A stretch of 64,000 nucleotides of DNA from Mycobacterium sp. IS-1590 (GCF_001500025.1 NZ_LQIW01000005.1:1-64000), one strand, 5' to 3'; numbered from the stretch's first letter, positions 8,302 through 21,839 are shown. The notes: generated by a model not told the origin, from the letters alone. Translations and numbers: made by a program.

Positions 8302-9744
8302 ATGACGCTCGAAATGCCCGCCCGAACTCTCGATGTGGACCTTTTGGCTCGCGAGTTGGGCAACTGGCGGACGTCCAGTAGAAGTGGACCCGCGTACCAG
8401 GGTCTGGCCGACGCCCTGCGTCTTCTGATCATCGACGGACGTGTCCCCGTCGGGGCGCGCGTGCCCAGTGAACGCGCACTCGCCGACAAGTTGCGGGTGT
8501 CACGCACCACGGTCACTGCCGCATACACACAGCTGCAGGAGGACGGGTATCTCGTCGCGCGCCGCGGTACCCGTAGCACCACTGCGCTACCCGTCGCCCC
8601 TGCCGCGCGCGTGGAGCCCGCCGCACCATCGGTGAGTCTGGCCGCGGCAGCGTTGTCGGCTCCCGCCGCCGCGGTGATGGAGGCCTTCACAGAGGCCACC
8701 CGTGACGTCACGCCGTATCTGCACGCTCCCGGTCACGAACTCGTCGGCGTACCGGCACTGCGAGCGGCGATCGCCGAAAGATACTGCGAGCGTGGGCTTC
8801 TGACCGAGCCTGACGAGATCATGGTGACCACCGGGGCGTTGCACGCCATCGGACTGATCCTGACCACATATGTCCAGCCAGGTGACCGCGTACTCGTCGA
8901 ACAACCGACGTATCACGGTGCGCTGTCCTGCCTCACGACCGCAGGTGCGCGCCCCGTTCCGGTCGCGCTGACCGAAAACGGCTGGGATTTCGACGCACTC
9001 CAGAACGCGCTGCATCAGATGTCACCGACGCTGGCGTATCTGATACCCGACAATCAGAACCCGACCGGTATGACGATGTCGGCCGCGGACCGGAAATGGC
9101 TGGCGCGCATCATCACCGAGACCCGCACCCGCACGGTCATCGACGAGACGATCCTCGACATGTGGCTGGACGAGCCCGCGCCCGGCCCGGCGGCGGGCGA
9201 GATGACGTCACGACGCGATCTGGTGCTGACGGTCGGCTCGATGTCGAAGTCGTTCTGGGGCGGGTTGCGGGTCGGCTGGATCCGGGCGGAACGCGCCACC
9301 ATCGCCACCATCGCCGCGCTGCGGCCGTCGGTCGACATGGGTACGGCGGTGCTCGAACAGTACGCCGCCGCAAGACTTCTCGCGCGACACGAGCAACTGT
9401 TGCCGGAGCGGCGCGAGATCTTGCGCAGCCGTCGCGCATATCTGCAATCGCTGCTGAGTCAGCACCTGCCCGACTGGGAACCGGGCCCCGGCGCCGGCGG
9501 TATGTCGTTGTGGGTGCGGCTGCCCGCCCCGATGAGTACCGCGCTGTCGGCCGCGGCCTCCCGGCTGGGTCTCGACATACCCGCGGGCCCACGGTTCGGG
9601 GTGGACGGCACCCTCGAGCGGTTCGTGCGCGTGCCGTACGCGCTGCCCGAGGAACAGTTGAGCGAGGCGGTGGAACTGCTGGCGCGGGCGTGGCGCAACG
9701 TCACCGGGCTGTCGGCGCCGGAGCCAACCACCGTCGTGGTCTAG
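8302..9744 (+). CDS. MocR/PdxR-type regulator: GntR winged helix fused to PLP aminotransferase fold
   Basis: A 480-residue fusion. Residues about 30-98 are a GntR-type winged helix (RVPSERALADKLRVSRTTVT then LQEDGYLVARRGTRS). Residues about 120-470 are a fold-type I aminotransferase with NQNPTG (Asn253 near PLP), VIDETILDMW (Asp281) and the PLP lysine in GSMSKSFWGGLRVGW (Lys316). MocR proteins use PLP or a PLP adduct as effector and regulate genes of vitamin B6, GABA, taurine or membrane-protein metabolism. No pdxST or similar gene adjoins; the divergent small ORF is the only obvious target. There is no corresponding gene between Rv3041c and serB2 in the H37Rv order, so this is an accessory insertion. 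Confidence 0.88.
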   Translation: MTLEMPARTLDVDLLARELGNWRTSSRSGPAYQGLADALRLLIIDGRVPVGARVPSERALADKLRVSRTTVTAAYTQLQEDGYLVARRGTRSTTALPVAPAARVEPAAPSVSLAAAALSAPAAAVMEAFTEATRDVTPYLHAPGHELVGVPALRAAIAERYCERGLLTEPDEIMVTTGALHAIGLILTTYVQPGDRVLVEQPTYHGALSCLTTAGARPVPVALTENGWDFDALQNALHQMSPTLAYLIPDNQNPTGMTMSAADRKWLARIITETRTRTVIDETILDMWLDEPAPGPAAGEMTSRRDLVLTVGSMSKSFWGGLRVGWIRAERATIATIAALRPSVDMGTAVLEQYAAARLLARHEQLLPERREILRSRRAYLQSLLSQHLPDWEPGPGAGGMSLWVRLPAPMSTALSAAASRLGLDIPAGPRFGVDGTLERFVRVPYALPEEQLSEAVELLARAWRNVTGLSAPEPTTVVV

Positions 9745-9784
9745 TCGGCCGGGAGCCGCTGCCCCACGTCGGCCAACACCCGCC

Positions 9785-9845
9785 GCGAACGACCGCGTCT
9801 GCCCCTCGACACGCCGCGGGCGGGCGTACAAATGCGGTCGCTCGC
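9785..9845. repeat. Intergenic palindrome, family 1, copy B (between convergent genes)
   Basis: GCGAACGACCGC (9785-9796) pairs with GCGGTCGCTCGC (9834-9845), one mismatch in 12. The left arm continues GTCTGC then CGACACGCCGCGG, matching the family consensus. It fills the gap between the convergent MocR-type gene (stop 9744) and serB2 (stop 9865), so it may act as a bidirectional terminator. Confidence 0.65.
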
Positions 9846-9864
9846 ACCAGACGAGGGGCCGCAC

Positions 9865-12949
<3,085 letters not shown>

Positions 12950-13020
12950 CTACAAGGTGTCGTAATTGGCGGGCACTCGGCTTTCGGCCCGGGAGCTGGC
13001 CGGATGTTACCGTCGGCGAC

Positions 13021-14133
13021 GTGTTGACCGGCGGACGGCGCAGGGGCCTCGTGGCCGCCAGGACGGTGGGCCTGGGCGCGCTCGCAACCGCCGTCGCCAT
13101 GGCCGTGGTGAGCGGTTGCGGCTCCCCCGGCGGGGAGGCCTCCGACATCGCCTCGCAGACGATCGTCACCAGTACGACCAAGATCGCGGGCGCCGGGGTG
13201 TTGGGCAATCAGCGACGCCCCGACGAATCGTGTCCGGCCGAACCCGCAGCGGCGGATCCCGGGCCACCGGAGCGGATGGTGCGCCACGCCGCGGGCGAGA
13301 CCCTGGTCCGGGCGGACCCGCAGCGCATCGTGGTGCTCTCCGGCGATCAGCTCGATGCTCTGTGCGCGTTGGGGCTGCAGTCGCGGATCGTGGCCGCCGC
13401 ACTGCCCGACGGCTCGGACAACCAGCCGTCATACCTGGGCCAGGTGATCCACGACGTGCCCGGCGTCGGCACCCGTAGCGAACCGGACCTCGACGGCATC
13501 CGCGCCGCAAAACCCGACCTGATCCTCGGTTCGCAGGCGTTGACCCCCGAAGCGTTCGGGCCGCTCTCCGATATCGCGCCGACGGTGTTCTCCGGCCCGC
13601 CCGGGGCGGCCTGGCAGGACAACCTGCGCACCGTGGGTGACGCGACCGGCCGCCAAGACGCCGCGAACGGGTTGGTCGAGGATTTTCACCGCGCGGCCGA
13701 CAAGACGGGCGCCGACAACGACGCCACACACTTCCAGGCGTCGGTCGTGCAGTTCACCGACACCACGATGCGCGTCTACGGCGTCGACACCTTCCCGGGC
13801 AGCGTGCTGGCTGACGTCGGCGTCGATCGCCCTGTCACACAACGCTTTACCGATAAGCCCTACATCGAGGTGGGAGTCTCCGACACCGACCTCGCGAACA
13901 ATCCCGACCTGTCGGTCGCCGACGGCGACATCGTCTACGTGTCCTTCGACTCGCCGGCCGCGCGCGACCGCGCCCCAGCGGTGCTCGAGAGCGACGCGTG
14001 GAAGAAGCTGGGCGCCACGCGGGACAACCGGGTCTTCGCGGTCAACAACGAGGTGTGGCAGACCGGAGACAACATCGTGGCCGCGCGCGGCATACTCGCC
14101 GACCTGCAATGGCTCAACGCCCCGATCAACTAG
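13021..14133 (+). CDS. fecB: FecB-like periplasmic siderophore-binding lipoprotein
   Basis: A 370-residue exported lipoprotein with a lipobox ending VVSGC (Cys33). The mature part is a type III periplasmic binding fold with the typical start RIVVLSGDQLDALCALGLQS, the DVPGVGTRSEPDLDGIRAAKPDLILGS segment and the C-terminal VFAVNNEVWQTGDNIVAARGILADL. Family members bind ferric siderophores or other iron or cobalamin chelates for ABC uptake, but no permease or ATPase is adjacent. Order after ctaD matches Rv3044 FecB (359 aa). I looked for an IdeR box in the 158 bases upstream and did not see one. The start is a GTG; no strong ribosome-binding site is visible. Confidence 0.9.
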   Translation: MLTGGRRRGLVAARTVGLGALATAVAMAVVSGCGSPGGEASDIASQTIVTSTTKIAGAGVLGNQRRPDESCPAEPAAADPGPPERMVRHAAGETLVRADPQRIVVLSGDQLDALCALGLQSRIVAAALPDGSDNQPSYLGQVIHDVPGVGTRSEPDLDGIRAAKPDLILGSQALTPEAFGPLSDIAPTVFSGPPGAAWQDNLRTVGDATGRQDAANGLVEDFHRAADKTGADNDATHFQASVVQFTDTTMRVYGVDTFPGSVLADVGVDRPVTQRFTDKPYIEVGVSDTDLANNPDLSVADGDIVYVSFDSPAARDRAPAVLESDAWKKLGATRDNRVFAVNNEVWQTGDNIVAARGILADLQWLNAPIN

Positions 14134-14143
14134 CGTTGCCGTC

Positions 14144-14419
14144 GTGTTCCACGTCCTGAAATCGACCTACCTGCAACCGCCCGAGGTCGTCAACCAGACC
14201 CGCCCCGCTCACCTGGAATGGCTCAAGGACGAGGTCGGCGCAGGCCGAATCGTGTTGGCCGGCCGCCTGGAGGACGAGTCGGGCGCCGTTTTGATCACCG
14301 GCGACATGGATGCCGAGCAGGCCCAGGACATCGTCGACCGGGATCCCTACACGGCGGCCGGCGTCGCGCGCTACGAACGGTTGTCATTCAACGGGGCGTT
14401 CCGCGCCGCCGGTCTCTAG
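14144..14419 (+). CDS. YciI family protein
   Basis: A 91-residue protein starting with GTG at 14144 ([20 protein letters not shown]). The pattern [44 protein letters not shown] and [12 protein letters not shown] fits the YCII ferredoxin-like fold, including the His in the HLEWL segment and the Asp-Pro pair thought to shape the active site. The function of most YciI proteins is unknown. It begins 10 bases after fecB stops, so it may share the fecB transcript. No gene occurs here between Rv3044 and Rv3045 in the H37Rv order. Confidence 0.75.
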   Translation: MFHVLKSTYLQPPEVVNQTRPAHLEWLKDEVGAGRIVLAGRLEDESGAVLITGDMDAEQAQDIVDRDPYTAAGVARYERLSFNGAFRAAGL

Positions 14420-14522
14420 CCCCCGCAGATCTCTGGGAGAAAACTCACAGCTTGGCCAGGAATCATCGGGGCAGGCCACCCCGTTGGTCGTTGCGGGCCG
14501 ATCGCTGTCAGCGACGGCGTCG

Positions 14523-14544
14523 ATAGTCGATGTCCATAGTCGAT
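14523..14544. repeat. 9-bp direct repeat upstream of adhC
   Basis: ATAGTCGAT occurs at 14523-14531 and 14536-14544, a 13-base period, 27 bases before the adhC start. It could be part of an activator or repressor site, or chance; only the repeat itself is observed. Confidence 0.35.
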
Positions 14545-14570
14545 ATGGGAACGAAAAGAAGAAGGTCGTA

Positions 14571-15617
14571 ATGAGCACTGTTGCCGCATATGCCGCACCG
14601 TCGGCGTCCGAACCACTGGTCAAGACCACCATCACCCGCCGCGAGGTCGGGCCGCACGACGTAGCGTTCGACATCCACTTCGCCGGCATCTGCCACTCCG
14701 ACATCCACACCGTCCGTGACGAGTGGGGCCGCGCGAACTATCCGGTGGTTCCCGGCCACGAGATCGCCGGCATCGTCACCGAGGTCGGTTCGGAGGTGAC
14801 GGGCTTCACGGTCGGCGACCGCGTCGGCGTCGGCTGCTTCGTCGATTCCTGCCGCGAATGCGCGCAGTGCCGCGCGGGCGAGGAACAGTACTGCGTCAAG
14901 GGGATGGTCGGCACGTACAACGCGATCGGTCGTGACGGGGAGCCGACACAGGGCGGCTACAGCGGCGCCATCGTGGTGGACGAGAACTATGTGCTGCGCA
15001 TTCCCGACAGCCTTCCGCTGGACGCCGCGGCGCCGCTGCTGTGCGCGGGTATCACGGTGTATTCGCCTCTGCGCCATTGGAATGCGGGCCCCGGGACCCG
15101 GGTGGCGGTCATCGGACTGGGTGGGCTGGGCCACATGGGCGTCAAGCTCGCGCACGCGATGGGTGCCCATGTGACGGTGCTGAGCCAGTCGCTGAAGAAG
15201 ATGGAGGACGGGCTGCGTCTCGGCGCCGACGAGTACTACGCGACCTCCGACCCCGAGACGTTCACCACACTGCGCGGATCGTTTGACCTGATCCTGAACA
15301 CGGTGTCTGCCAACCTCAACCTGGGCCGCTATCTCGGGCTGCTCGCACTCGACGGCACGATGGTGGAATTGGGGATGCCGGAGCAGCCCATGTCCGTACC
15401 CGCCGGTGCGCTGGTCTCCGGTCGGCGCCGCCTCGCGGGCTCGCTGATCGGCGGCATCGCCGAGACGCAGGAGATGCTCGACTTCTGCGCCGAGCACGCC
15501 GTACGCCCCGAGATCGAGGTCATCACACCGGATTACATCAACGAGGCTTACGAGCGGGTGGTGGCCAGCGATGTGCGGTACCGCTTCGTGATCGATACGC
15601 AGTCACTGCGTGCGTGA
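14571..15617 (+). CDS. adhC: Zinc-dependent NADP alcohol dehydrogenase AdhC
   Basis: A 348-residue medium-chain dehydrogenase of the cinnamyl-alcohol-dehydrogenase type, interconverting aldehydes and alcohols with NADP(H). Catalytic zinc ligands are Cys41 in [10 protein letters not shown] and His63-Glu64 in PGHEIAGIV. The structural zinc site has four cysteines (94, 97, 100, 108) in [17 protein letters not shown]. The nucleotide fold is [27 protein letters not shown] lies 7 bases before the ATG at 14571. Length and position match Rv3045 (346 aa). Confidence 0.93.
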   Translation: MSTVAAYAAPSASEPLVKTTITRREVGPHDVAFDIHFAGICHSDIHTVRDEWGRANYPVVPGHEIAGIVTEVGSEVTGFTVGDRVGVGCFVDSCRECAQCRAGEEQYCVKGMVGTYNAIGRDGEPTQGGYSGAIVVDENYVLRIPDSLPLDAAAPLLCAGITVYSPLRHWNAGPGTRVAVIGLGGLGHMGVKLAHAMGAHVTVLSQSLKKMEDGLRLGADEYYATSDPETFTTLRGSFDLILNTVSANLNLGRYLGLLALDGTMVELGMPEQPMSVPAGALVSGRRRLAGSLIGGIAETQEMLDFCAEHAVRPEIEVITPDYINEAYERVVASDVRYRFVIDTQSLRA

Positions 15618-15644
15618 TCCGCTCGTCAGACGTCATGCGGCCGA

Positions 15645-16103
15645 TCAGAACTGACGAACGTCCTCGGCGTTGATGAAAAGTCCGTGACCGGTGGCGTCAT
15701 ACGTGATTCGGGTCCGCAGGTCCTCGTCTTGAATGGTCCACCCGTCGACGCGATATGTCTGTCCGGCGTCCACGGCGACGTCTCCGCCGGGGATCTCGTT
15801 CTCGGCGGGGACGACGCCCCGCTCCCAGTACATTTCACCGGTGCCACGCACAACCGCGAGGTTGAGCCGGTTGTTGAATTTCGACGTCTCCCACGGAGCC
15901 TGGCCCCATGGTTGGCCGTCGACACGCTGACATACCACAATCGGTCCACCGCCGCGCTTCACGTCGTCGGCACTCACCAGGCAGCGGACCGTCCCGGACT
16001 GCAGAAGCACCAGCTGCTGCCCCGCGTCGGCAGCAGCCGGCGGCGCCAAAACCACTGCACCGAGAACGGAGGCACCAAGAGCCGTCACTGCCCGCCGAAT
16101 CAT
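15645..16103 (-). CDS. Secreted mycobacterial protein of unknown function
   Basis: A 152-residue exported protein. The ATG at 16103 has GGAG six bases upstream and starts MIRRAVTALGASVLGAVVLA, a signal peptide with probable cleavage after PPAAADA. The mature part has two cysteines (TVRCLVSADD, PIVVCQRVDG) that could form a disulfide, and ends WTIQDEDLRTRITYDATGHG then LFINAEDVRQF. I do not recognise a named domain; similar small secreted proteins are common in mycobacteria. It converges on adhC. It sits where Rv3046c lies in H37Rv, but I cannot claim orthology. Confidence 0.65.
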   Translation of the reverse strand: MIRRAVTALGASVLGAVVLAPPAAADAGQQLVLLQSGTVRCLVSADDVKRGGGPIVVCQRVDGQPWGQAPWETSKFNNRLNLAVVRGTGEMYWERGVVPAENEIPGGDVAVDAGQTYRVDGWTIQDEDLRTRITYDATGHGLFINAEDVRQF

Positions 16104-16407
16104 GCCCGTCTCCACCATCGCGCTACACCATCACCTTCAGCCCGGAATCGTCTCACGGGGCCGATCATGACAGGCCGGTTTCGTGCGAATCCGGCCGGTC
16201 GGTGCAGGTTCAGCGGTTCCAGTCCTGGTTTTTCGGTCACGACGGGCGGGTGACCACGCAGCTCGACCCGGGAAACGAGTCGAGCTCCGTGAGCCGTCCC
16301 CTCCGCGGCTCACGGAGCAAAGTTGACGCTATGTGCCGGCCGGGTGCCGGGAATATAGGGAATTCCCTGGGCTTTGAGGTGACGGCCCGGGCGCAAGGCC
16401 GCTGTTC
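16104..16407. other. 304-bp noncoding stretch with two stem-loops
   Basis: This lies between the start of the secreted protein gene (16103) and the stop of the small gene at 16408. Apart from the stem-loops near 16261-16318 I see no convincing coding sequence or known regulatory site. Confidence 0.5.
16261..16318. terminator. Tandem stem-loops, likely terminator of the LAL regulator operon
   Basis: GCTCGAC (16261-16267) pairs with GTCGAGC (16279-16285), and immediately after it GCTCCGTGAGCCG (16284-16296) pairs perfectly with CGGCTCACGGAGC (16306-16318) around a 9-base loop. The second stem has 13 perfect base pairs. It lies about 90 bases past the stop of the minus-strand small gene at 16408. 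No U-tract follows, as is usual for mycobacterial terminators. Confidence 0.55.
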
Positions 16408-16710
16408 CTACGGTTCGCGGGCCGCGGGGAGGCGGGCGTGGACGGCGCTGATGCGATCGGCCGGCAGACCGGCTTGGCGGCAGGTGTGCGCGACGGTTTC
16501 GGCGGTGTCGGAACTGAAGACGCCGTAGAGAATCTCATCGCCGGCCGCGGCCACCGTGATGATCAGCTCTACGGGCTCGCCCTCGGCGGCGATCCCGCGC
16601 GCGCTGTGCTCGAGCGCGCTGGTGAGGTAATCGAGGTCGGAGGTCTTGAGCCGCGGTTGGTACCACTCGGTGAGGAAGCAGCGTCGCCGGTCGAGACGGG
16701 TGGTCACCAC
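16408..16710 (-). CDS. Small DUF4242-like protein downstream of the LuxR/LAL regulator
   Basis: About 100 residues, beginning at one of two adjacent GTG codons (16710 or 16707). The sequence RCFLTEWYQPRLKTSDLDYL and the ending AETVAHTCRQAGLPADRISAV resemble the DUF4242 ferredoxin-like fold (nickel-binding SCO4226 group), where the AGLPxDRI region is characteristic. Metal-binding residues cannot be assigned with confidence. It starts 24 bases after the stop of the large LAL regulator gene and is probably cotranscribed with it. Confidence 0.6.
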   Translation of the reverse strand: MVTTRLDRRRCFLTEWYQPRLKTSDLDYLTSALEHSARGIAAEGEPVELIITVAAAGDEILYGVFSSDTAETVAHTCRQAGLPADRISAVHARLPAAREP

Positions 16711-16734
16711 CGGAGGATATTGACTGCCGGCGAT

Positions 16735-19593
16735 CTAGGTACCGGGGATTTCCCTGGTATCGGGGTCCGGCAGATGAGTGTGCAGTTGGGAGCGTGAGCG
16801 GATTCCGAGCTTTCGGTAGACGTTGCTCAGGTTCATCTCGACCGTCTTGGCCGATATGAAGAGTTCTGCGGCGATTTCGCGGTTGGACAGTCCATCTGCA
16901 GCACGGCGCGCGACGCGTTCCTCGGCCGGCGTGAGGCCCAGCCCCGGAGTTGCATTGCGGTTCAGATGGTTGCGCTCGGCACGGGCGCGACGCACCCACA
17001 GCGGTGCGCCGAGCTGTTCGAAGGCATGCTGGGCGGCCACGAGGTGTACCTCGGCCGGCTTTCTGTGGCGTCGTCGCCGCAGCACCTGGCCCAACACCAG
17101 TTGCGTGCGGGCGGTCTCGAAGGGCATCGGCAGTTCGCGGTGGTGGTCGAGCGCCGTGAGGGCCACCGCCTCGGCGGACGACAGGTCGCCGCGCGCGGCA
17201 AGCCACAGACACCGTCCACGCGCGCCGACGGCCAGCATCCACGGCCGCTGTCGCCGGTTTCCGTTCGTTTCGAGGGCATCGATCAGCGGCTGGGCCTCGT
17301 CGAGTCTGCCCAGGGCGGCCAAGGCTTCGATGGCATCGGGGAGGTATCCGCCGCTGATGATTTCTGTGTCGTGGGCGGGGTCGAACGTGCGCAGCAGAGG
17401 CTCGTAGGCATCGGCCGCTGCGGTGTAGTTCCCCAGCGAGATTTCGAGGAATCCCAGGCTGGTGATGGGCGATCGGGCCAGATACTGTCCGCCGGTTGCG
17501 CGCGCTATGCCGACCGCCAGCTGAGCCGCCTCGCGGGCTTCTTGCTCACGTCCGGTGTAGGCGGCGACTGCGGCACGGCAGCTCGCCGCGAACAACCGGG
17601 GGTGGTGGCCGTCGATCTCTTCGGCTCGTCGGGTGGCCTCCTCGGCGATCGCGGCGGCATCGTCGTATCGGCCTGACCAGATGTTGATCATCGTCGCGTG
17701 AGTGTCGACCCAGATCGCGTCGATTTCGTTGCCCCGGTCGGCGGCCTGCCCCCTGAGGGCCTGCATCACCTGTTGGGCCTGCTGCAGATCGCCGGTACCG
17801 GCGTCGATCACGGCCTTGACCGCGTCGGCTCGATGGTGGACGTGGCCAAACGGTGTGCTGCCTTGGAGGCGGAGGGCCTCGGCGAGCGTGTGTTCTTCAA
17901 TGCCACGCCCGTACTGGAAGTGCAGCATGGCCGCCAATGCGCGCGCTTGGCTCTGGAAAGCGGTGTCGGGGATCTGGTCGGCGACGTCGACGGCTTCCCG
18001 CGCGTACGCGAGCGCCTGTTCGAAGTCGCCCGTGATACCGGTGGCGGGCGCAAGTGTCATCAGCGCCTGCAGCCGCAGGTGCGGGCTGTCGACAGCGTCG
18101 TCCAAGCCTCGGGTCAGACCCTCGACGGCGGCGGTGAACGAGCCGTCGTATCCGTCGATGGCGCCTTGGAGGATCACCACCGCACCGCGGATCGCGCCTG
18201 GCGGGAGTTCTTCAGAGAGCCCCTTGAGGTGCTGGCGCGCGGCCGCAATGGCCCCGGCATCGAAGTGGTATCGCGCGGCGAGAATCCGCCGCACGGGTTC
18301 GTCACCACCGAGCGCGATCGCAAGTTCGACGAGTTCGGCGGCGGCGGTGGGCGCCCCCTGTTCGCGGGCTGCGAATGCGGCGGCGTCGAGGGCCGCCAGG
18401 GTTGCCGGGTCGGCGCTGGTAGCCGCCAGCGCGAGATGACGCGCCTTGAGTTCCGGCGTCTCGACGAGCTCAGCCAGCCGACGGTGCATCGCTCGGCGGT
18501 CGGCGGGTTGCGCCGCATCGTAAACACCGGCCGACAGCAGGGCATGCGAGAACTCGATGGCCGTTCCGACGACAGAGACAACGTGTGCGGCCTCCCCGCG
18601 TTCCAGTAATTCCACAACGCGCTCTTCGTCGACTCCAGTCGCTTGGGAGACCGTCGCAATGGTCGGTTTCGTCGCACAGGCGGCGGCGAGCAGGAGGGGG
18701 GCCGCCTCCTGTTCGAGTCCTTCCAGCCGGGCCGCGACGATGGCGGCCAGCGTTTCTGGAAGCGTCCCATCGATTCCGCGACCGTCTTCGACGGCCCGGA
18801 CCAGTTCCAGCGCGTAAAACGGGTTACCGCCCGAGATCTCCTGGATTCTCCGCATCTGTGGTCGTGGCAGGACTTTCCCGTGGCGTTTGGCGATCAGCGC
18901 GTGAAGCCCACCCATGGTCAGTGGCGTCATGTGGACGCGGCGCAGCGCGTCGGGATGAGCCATCTGCAGGCGTAGCTGTGCTTCAAGCGATCCCGGCTCG
19001 CCGGTACGCGTGGTGACGAGGATGCCGACCGGCCCCTGCACCCGCCGCGCCACATAACGGATGGCCGTGGCGCTCGGTGTGTCGAGCCACTGGCCGTCGT
19101 CGATCGCGATCAGCACCGGTGTGTGGGCCGATAACCACTGCACCACTGACTGAAACGCCGCCGCGGCCCCGCGTTCGTCGGTGGCGGCGGGCGCGTGATC
19201 GTGGAGAACAAGACTGTTCACCGCCGCTCGCTGTATCGAGGACAGACACTCGAACGCTTCGGGATCGACGCCGCCGAGGAGATCTGCAAGGGCAGCGAAG
19301 GAAAATGTCACCTCACCCGGATCACCTTGAGCTGTAAGAACTTTGAACCCGCGAGCCGAAGCCGCGCTGACGGCGTCGCGGTACAGCGTTGTCTTGCCGA
19401 TGCCCGGTTCGCCGTCGACGATCAGCCCTGTCGCCGTGGCGGCAGCACTGTCCAGGAACGCTGTCACGGCGGACTGCTCGGCAAGGCGTGTTACCGAGTG
19501 CGCCCCGCTGAATTCCACGTCAGACTGGCTCGGACCGCCCACCAACATCGGCGCGCTTCCCCCGTCCCCATCGCTGATCCGTTGTGAAGCCAA
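16735..19593 (-). CDS. LuxR family regulator with N-terminal AAA ATPase (LAL type)
   Basis: A 952-residue large ATP-binding LuxR-type regulator. The N-terminal NTPase has Walker A GEPGIGKTT (residues 61-69) and Walker B VLIAIDDGQWLD, followed by a conserved HVVSVVGTAIEFSHALLSAG region and a long alpha-helical TPR-like middle (about 380-880). The C-terminus carries the LuxR helix-turn-helix LTPAEERVARRAADGLSNRE followed by ISAKTVEMNLSNVYRKLGI. LAL proteins activate promoters in response to an unknown ligand; the paired targets often lie nearby. Alternative start at 19548 (MLVGGPSQ). This gene replaces Rv3047c-region content of H37Rv and is accessory. Confidence 0.9.
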   Translation of the reverse strand: MASQRISDGDGGSAPMLVGGPSQSDVEFSGAHSVTRLAEQSAVTAFLDSAAATATGLIVDGEPGIGKTTLYRDAVSAASARGFKVLTAQGDPGEVTFSFAALADLLGGVDPEAFECLSSIQRAAVNSLVLHDHAPAATDERGAAAAFQSVVQWLSAHTPVLIAIDDGQWLDTPSATAIRYVARRVQGPVGILVTTRTGEPGSLEAQLRLQMAHPDALRRVHMTPLTMGGLHALIAKRHGKVLPRPQMRRIQEISGGNPFYALELVRAVEDGRGIDGTLPETLAAIVAARLEGLEQEAAPLLLAAACATKPTIATVSQATGVDEERVVELLERGEAAHVVSVVGTAIEFSHALLSAGVYDAAQPADRRAMHRRLAELVETPELKARHLALAATSADPATLAALDAAAFAAREQGAPTAAAELVELAIALGGDEPVRRILAARYHFDAGAIAAARQHLKGLSEELPPGAIRGAVVILQGAIDGYDGSFTAAVEGLTRGLDDAVDSPHLRLQALMTLAPATGITGDFEQALAYAREAVDVADQIPDTAFQSQARALAAMLHFQYGRGIEEHTLAEALRLQGSTPFGHVHHRADAVKAVIDAGTGDLQQAQQVMQALRGQAADRGNEIDAIWVDTHATMINIWSGRYDDAAAIAEEATRRAEEIDGHHPRLFAASCRAAVAAYTGREQEAREAAQLAVGIARATGGQYLARSPITSLGFLEISLGNYTAAADAYEPLLRTFDPAHDTEIISGGYLPDAIEALAALGRLDEAQPLIDALETNGNRRQRPWMLAVGARGRCLWLAARGDLSSAEAVALTALDHHRELPMPFETARTQLVLGQVLRRRRHRKPAEVHLVAAQHAFEQLGAPLWVRRARAERNHLNRNATPGLGLTPAEERVARRAADGLSNREIAAELFISAKTVEMNLSNVYRKLGIRSRSQLHTHLPDPDTREIPGT

Positions 19594-20020
19594 CGATAAG
19601 CCAGATCGGAGCGAGGTTCGCTGTTTCTCGGTAGATCCGCGTGAGCGCCGGTGGGCCAGAACAGATACCCGAAGCCATCGTTGCCTCGAGTCATCGGGTG
19701 GCGGCGTGATCGTCTCGTGTGTACCGGCTGGGCGTTACCCGCATGACGTGCCCGGCGCGCGAATGACGCTGCAGCGGATAGTCTCTCGGTTCAATTGACC
19801 TCCAGTGCGGCGGCGCCTGGAAGCTCCCGACACCGAGTTGATATCGCGACGCGGGCAGGGCGAGAAACAGGCGGTGGTGATCGGTGGATTCCGTCGTCGA
19901 ACCGAACGGCCGAGTGCGTCAGTTCAGAGATGCGCCACCGGTCACCATAGTTAGCTCGGCGAACCGAGAGCTTTGTCCGACGCGCGAAAATCGCACGCGC
20001 TGCGCGCTAGCGTGAAACTC
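19594..20020. other. 427-bp divergent intergenic region
   Basis: Separates the divergently transcribed LAL regulator (start 19593) and GAF protein (start 20021). I see a small hairpin CTCGG-CGAA-CCGAG at 19955-19968 in the GAF gene leader and a TTGACC near 19795 without a convincing partner -10 element. No coding frame with protein character is visible. Confidence 0.4.
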
Positions 20021-20734
20021 ATGGCACCGACGTTGCCTGGCTTCGACGAGTGGCTGACTGCCGCTCTGATCGAAGAGGCAGACAGCGTCGGCGAATCCGT
20101 GGAGACCTACATCGGTCGCGCCGTCGCTGCCCGGATGATCATCGAGCGGGCACGCAGGGGTGAGGGCGATGTGCGCGAACTCATGGCGCACGTCAGGTCG
20201 TTGAATTTGGACACGCATGACCCGGTCGCGGCCCTCGCCGAGGGTGCCGTCATCTCCGACCCCGATCGACTCCGCGCTCTCTACGACAGCGGTTTGCTCA
20301 ACGCCGACCGAGCGCGCAGCCTCGACCGGATCGTCGGCATGGTGGTGTCCGCGGTCGGGGTGCCGTCGGCCGCGGTGACACTGATCGATCGCGACACCCA
20401 ATACATGTGCAGCGCGATCGGCCTCACCGGCGAAATGGCGGTCAAACGTCAAGGCCCGCTGAAGGGTTCCCTCGGCCGCGAGGTTCTCGTCACCGGCAAA
20501 CCGCTGGTCGTCGCCGATGCCCGACAGGAACCGCTGCTGCGCGACCACTGGGCGGTCAAGGAGGGAACCGTCGTGGCCTACGCGGGCTTCCCGTTGACCG
20601 ACGCCCAGGGACACACCATCGGCACGCTCATCGCCTGGGACACCAAACCCCGCCGGTGGATGCCCGGCCACATCCGGGTGATGGAAGATTTCGTCATGGT
20701 GCTGCGCGCGCGCCTGTTCGGCGTCAATCCCTGA
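20021..20734 (+). CDS. GAF domain protein
   Basis: A 237-residue cytoplasmic protein. The first 75 residues (EEADSVGESVETYIGRAVAA) resemble a ribbon-helix-helix-like or coiled segment. A GAF domain follows from about residue 90 to 230: LDRIVGMVVSAVGVPSAAVT, LIDRDTQYMCSAIGLT, VADARQEPLLRDHWAVKEG and VVAYAGFPLTDAQGHTIGTL. GAF domains bind small molecules or tetrapyrroles; no output domain such as a histidine kinase or HTH follows, so it may signal through protein contacts. Start chosen at the ATG at 20021 (MAPTLPGF) since the upstream extension from 19973 lacks character. Convergent with nrdF2. Confidence 0.7.
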   Translation: MAPTLPGFDEWLTAALIEEADSVGESVETYIGRAVAARMIIERARRGEGDVRELMAHVRSLNLDTHDPVAALAEGAVISDPDRLRALYDSGLLNADRARSLDRIVGMVVSAVGVPSAAVTLIDRDTQYMCSAIGLTGEMAVKRQGPLKGSLGREVLVTGKPLVVADARQEPLLRDHWAVKEGTVVAYAGFPLTDAQGHTIGTLIAWDTKPRRWMPGHIRVMEDFVMVLRARLFGVNP

Positions 20735-20773
20735 CAGCATCCGCGACGAGCCCTCGCCGCAGAAGCACCCCGG

Positions 20774-21760
<987 letters not shown>

Positions 21761-21807
21761 TCACCTGGTCTTTGGTCCGCTCGAAGCGGTTCTTTCGCCC
21801 GCCATCG

Positions 21808-21823
21808 ACACTACCCCTGGGGG
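21808..21823. promoter_or_regulatory. NrdR-like box 1 upstream of nrdF2
   Basis: ACACTACCCCTGGGGG fits the left half of the NrdR consensus acaCwAtATaTwGtgt and is partly degenerate on the right. Its start is exactly 32 bases from the better second box, the spacing known for paired NrdR boxes. It ends about 60 bases upstream of the nrdF2 start. Confidence 0.5.
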
Positions 21824-21839
21824 ACGACATCGCGGGCCA

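Noticed and set aside
19919-20740. Minus-strand open frame over the GAF gene
   Set aside because: The plus-strand GAF protein has a coherent fold and ATG; the antisense product does not.
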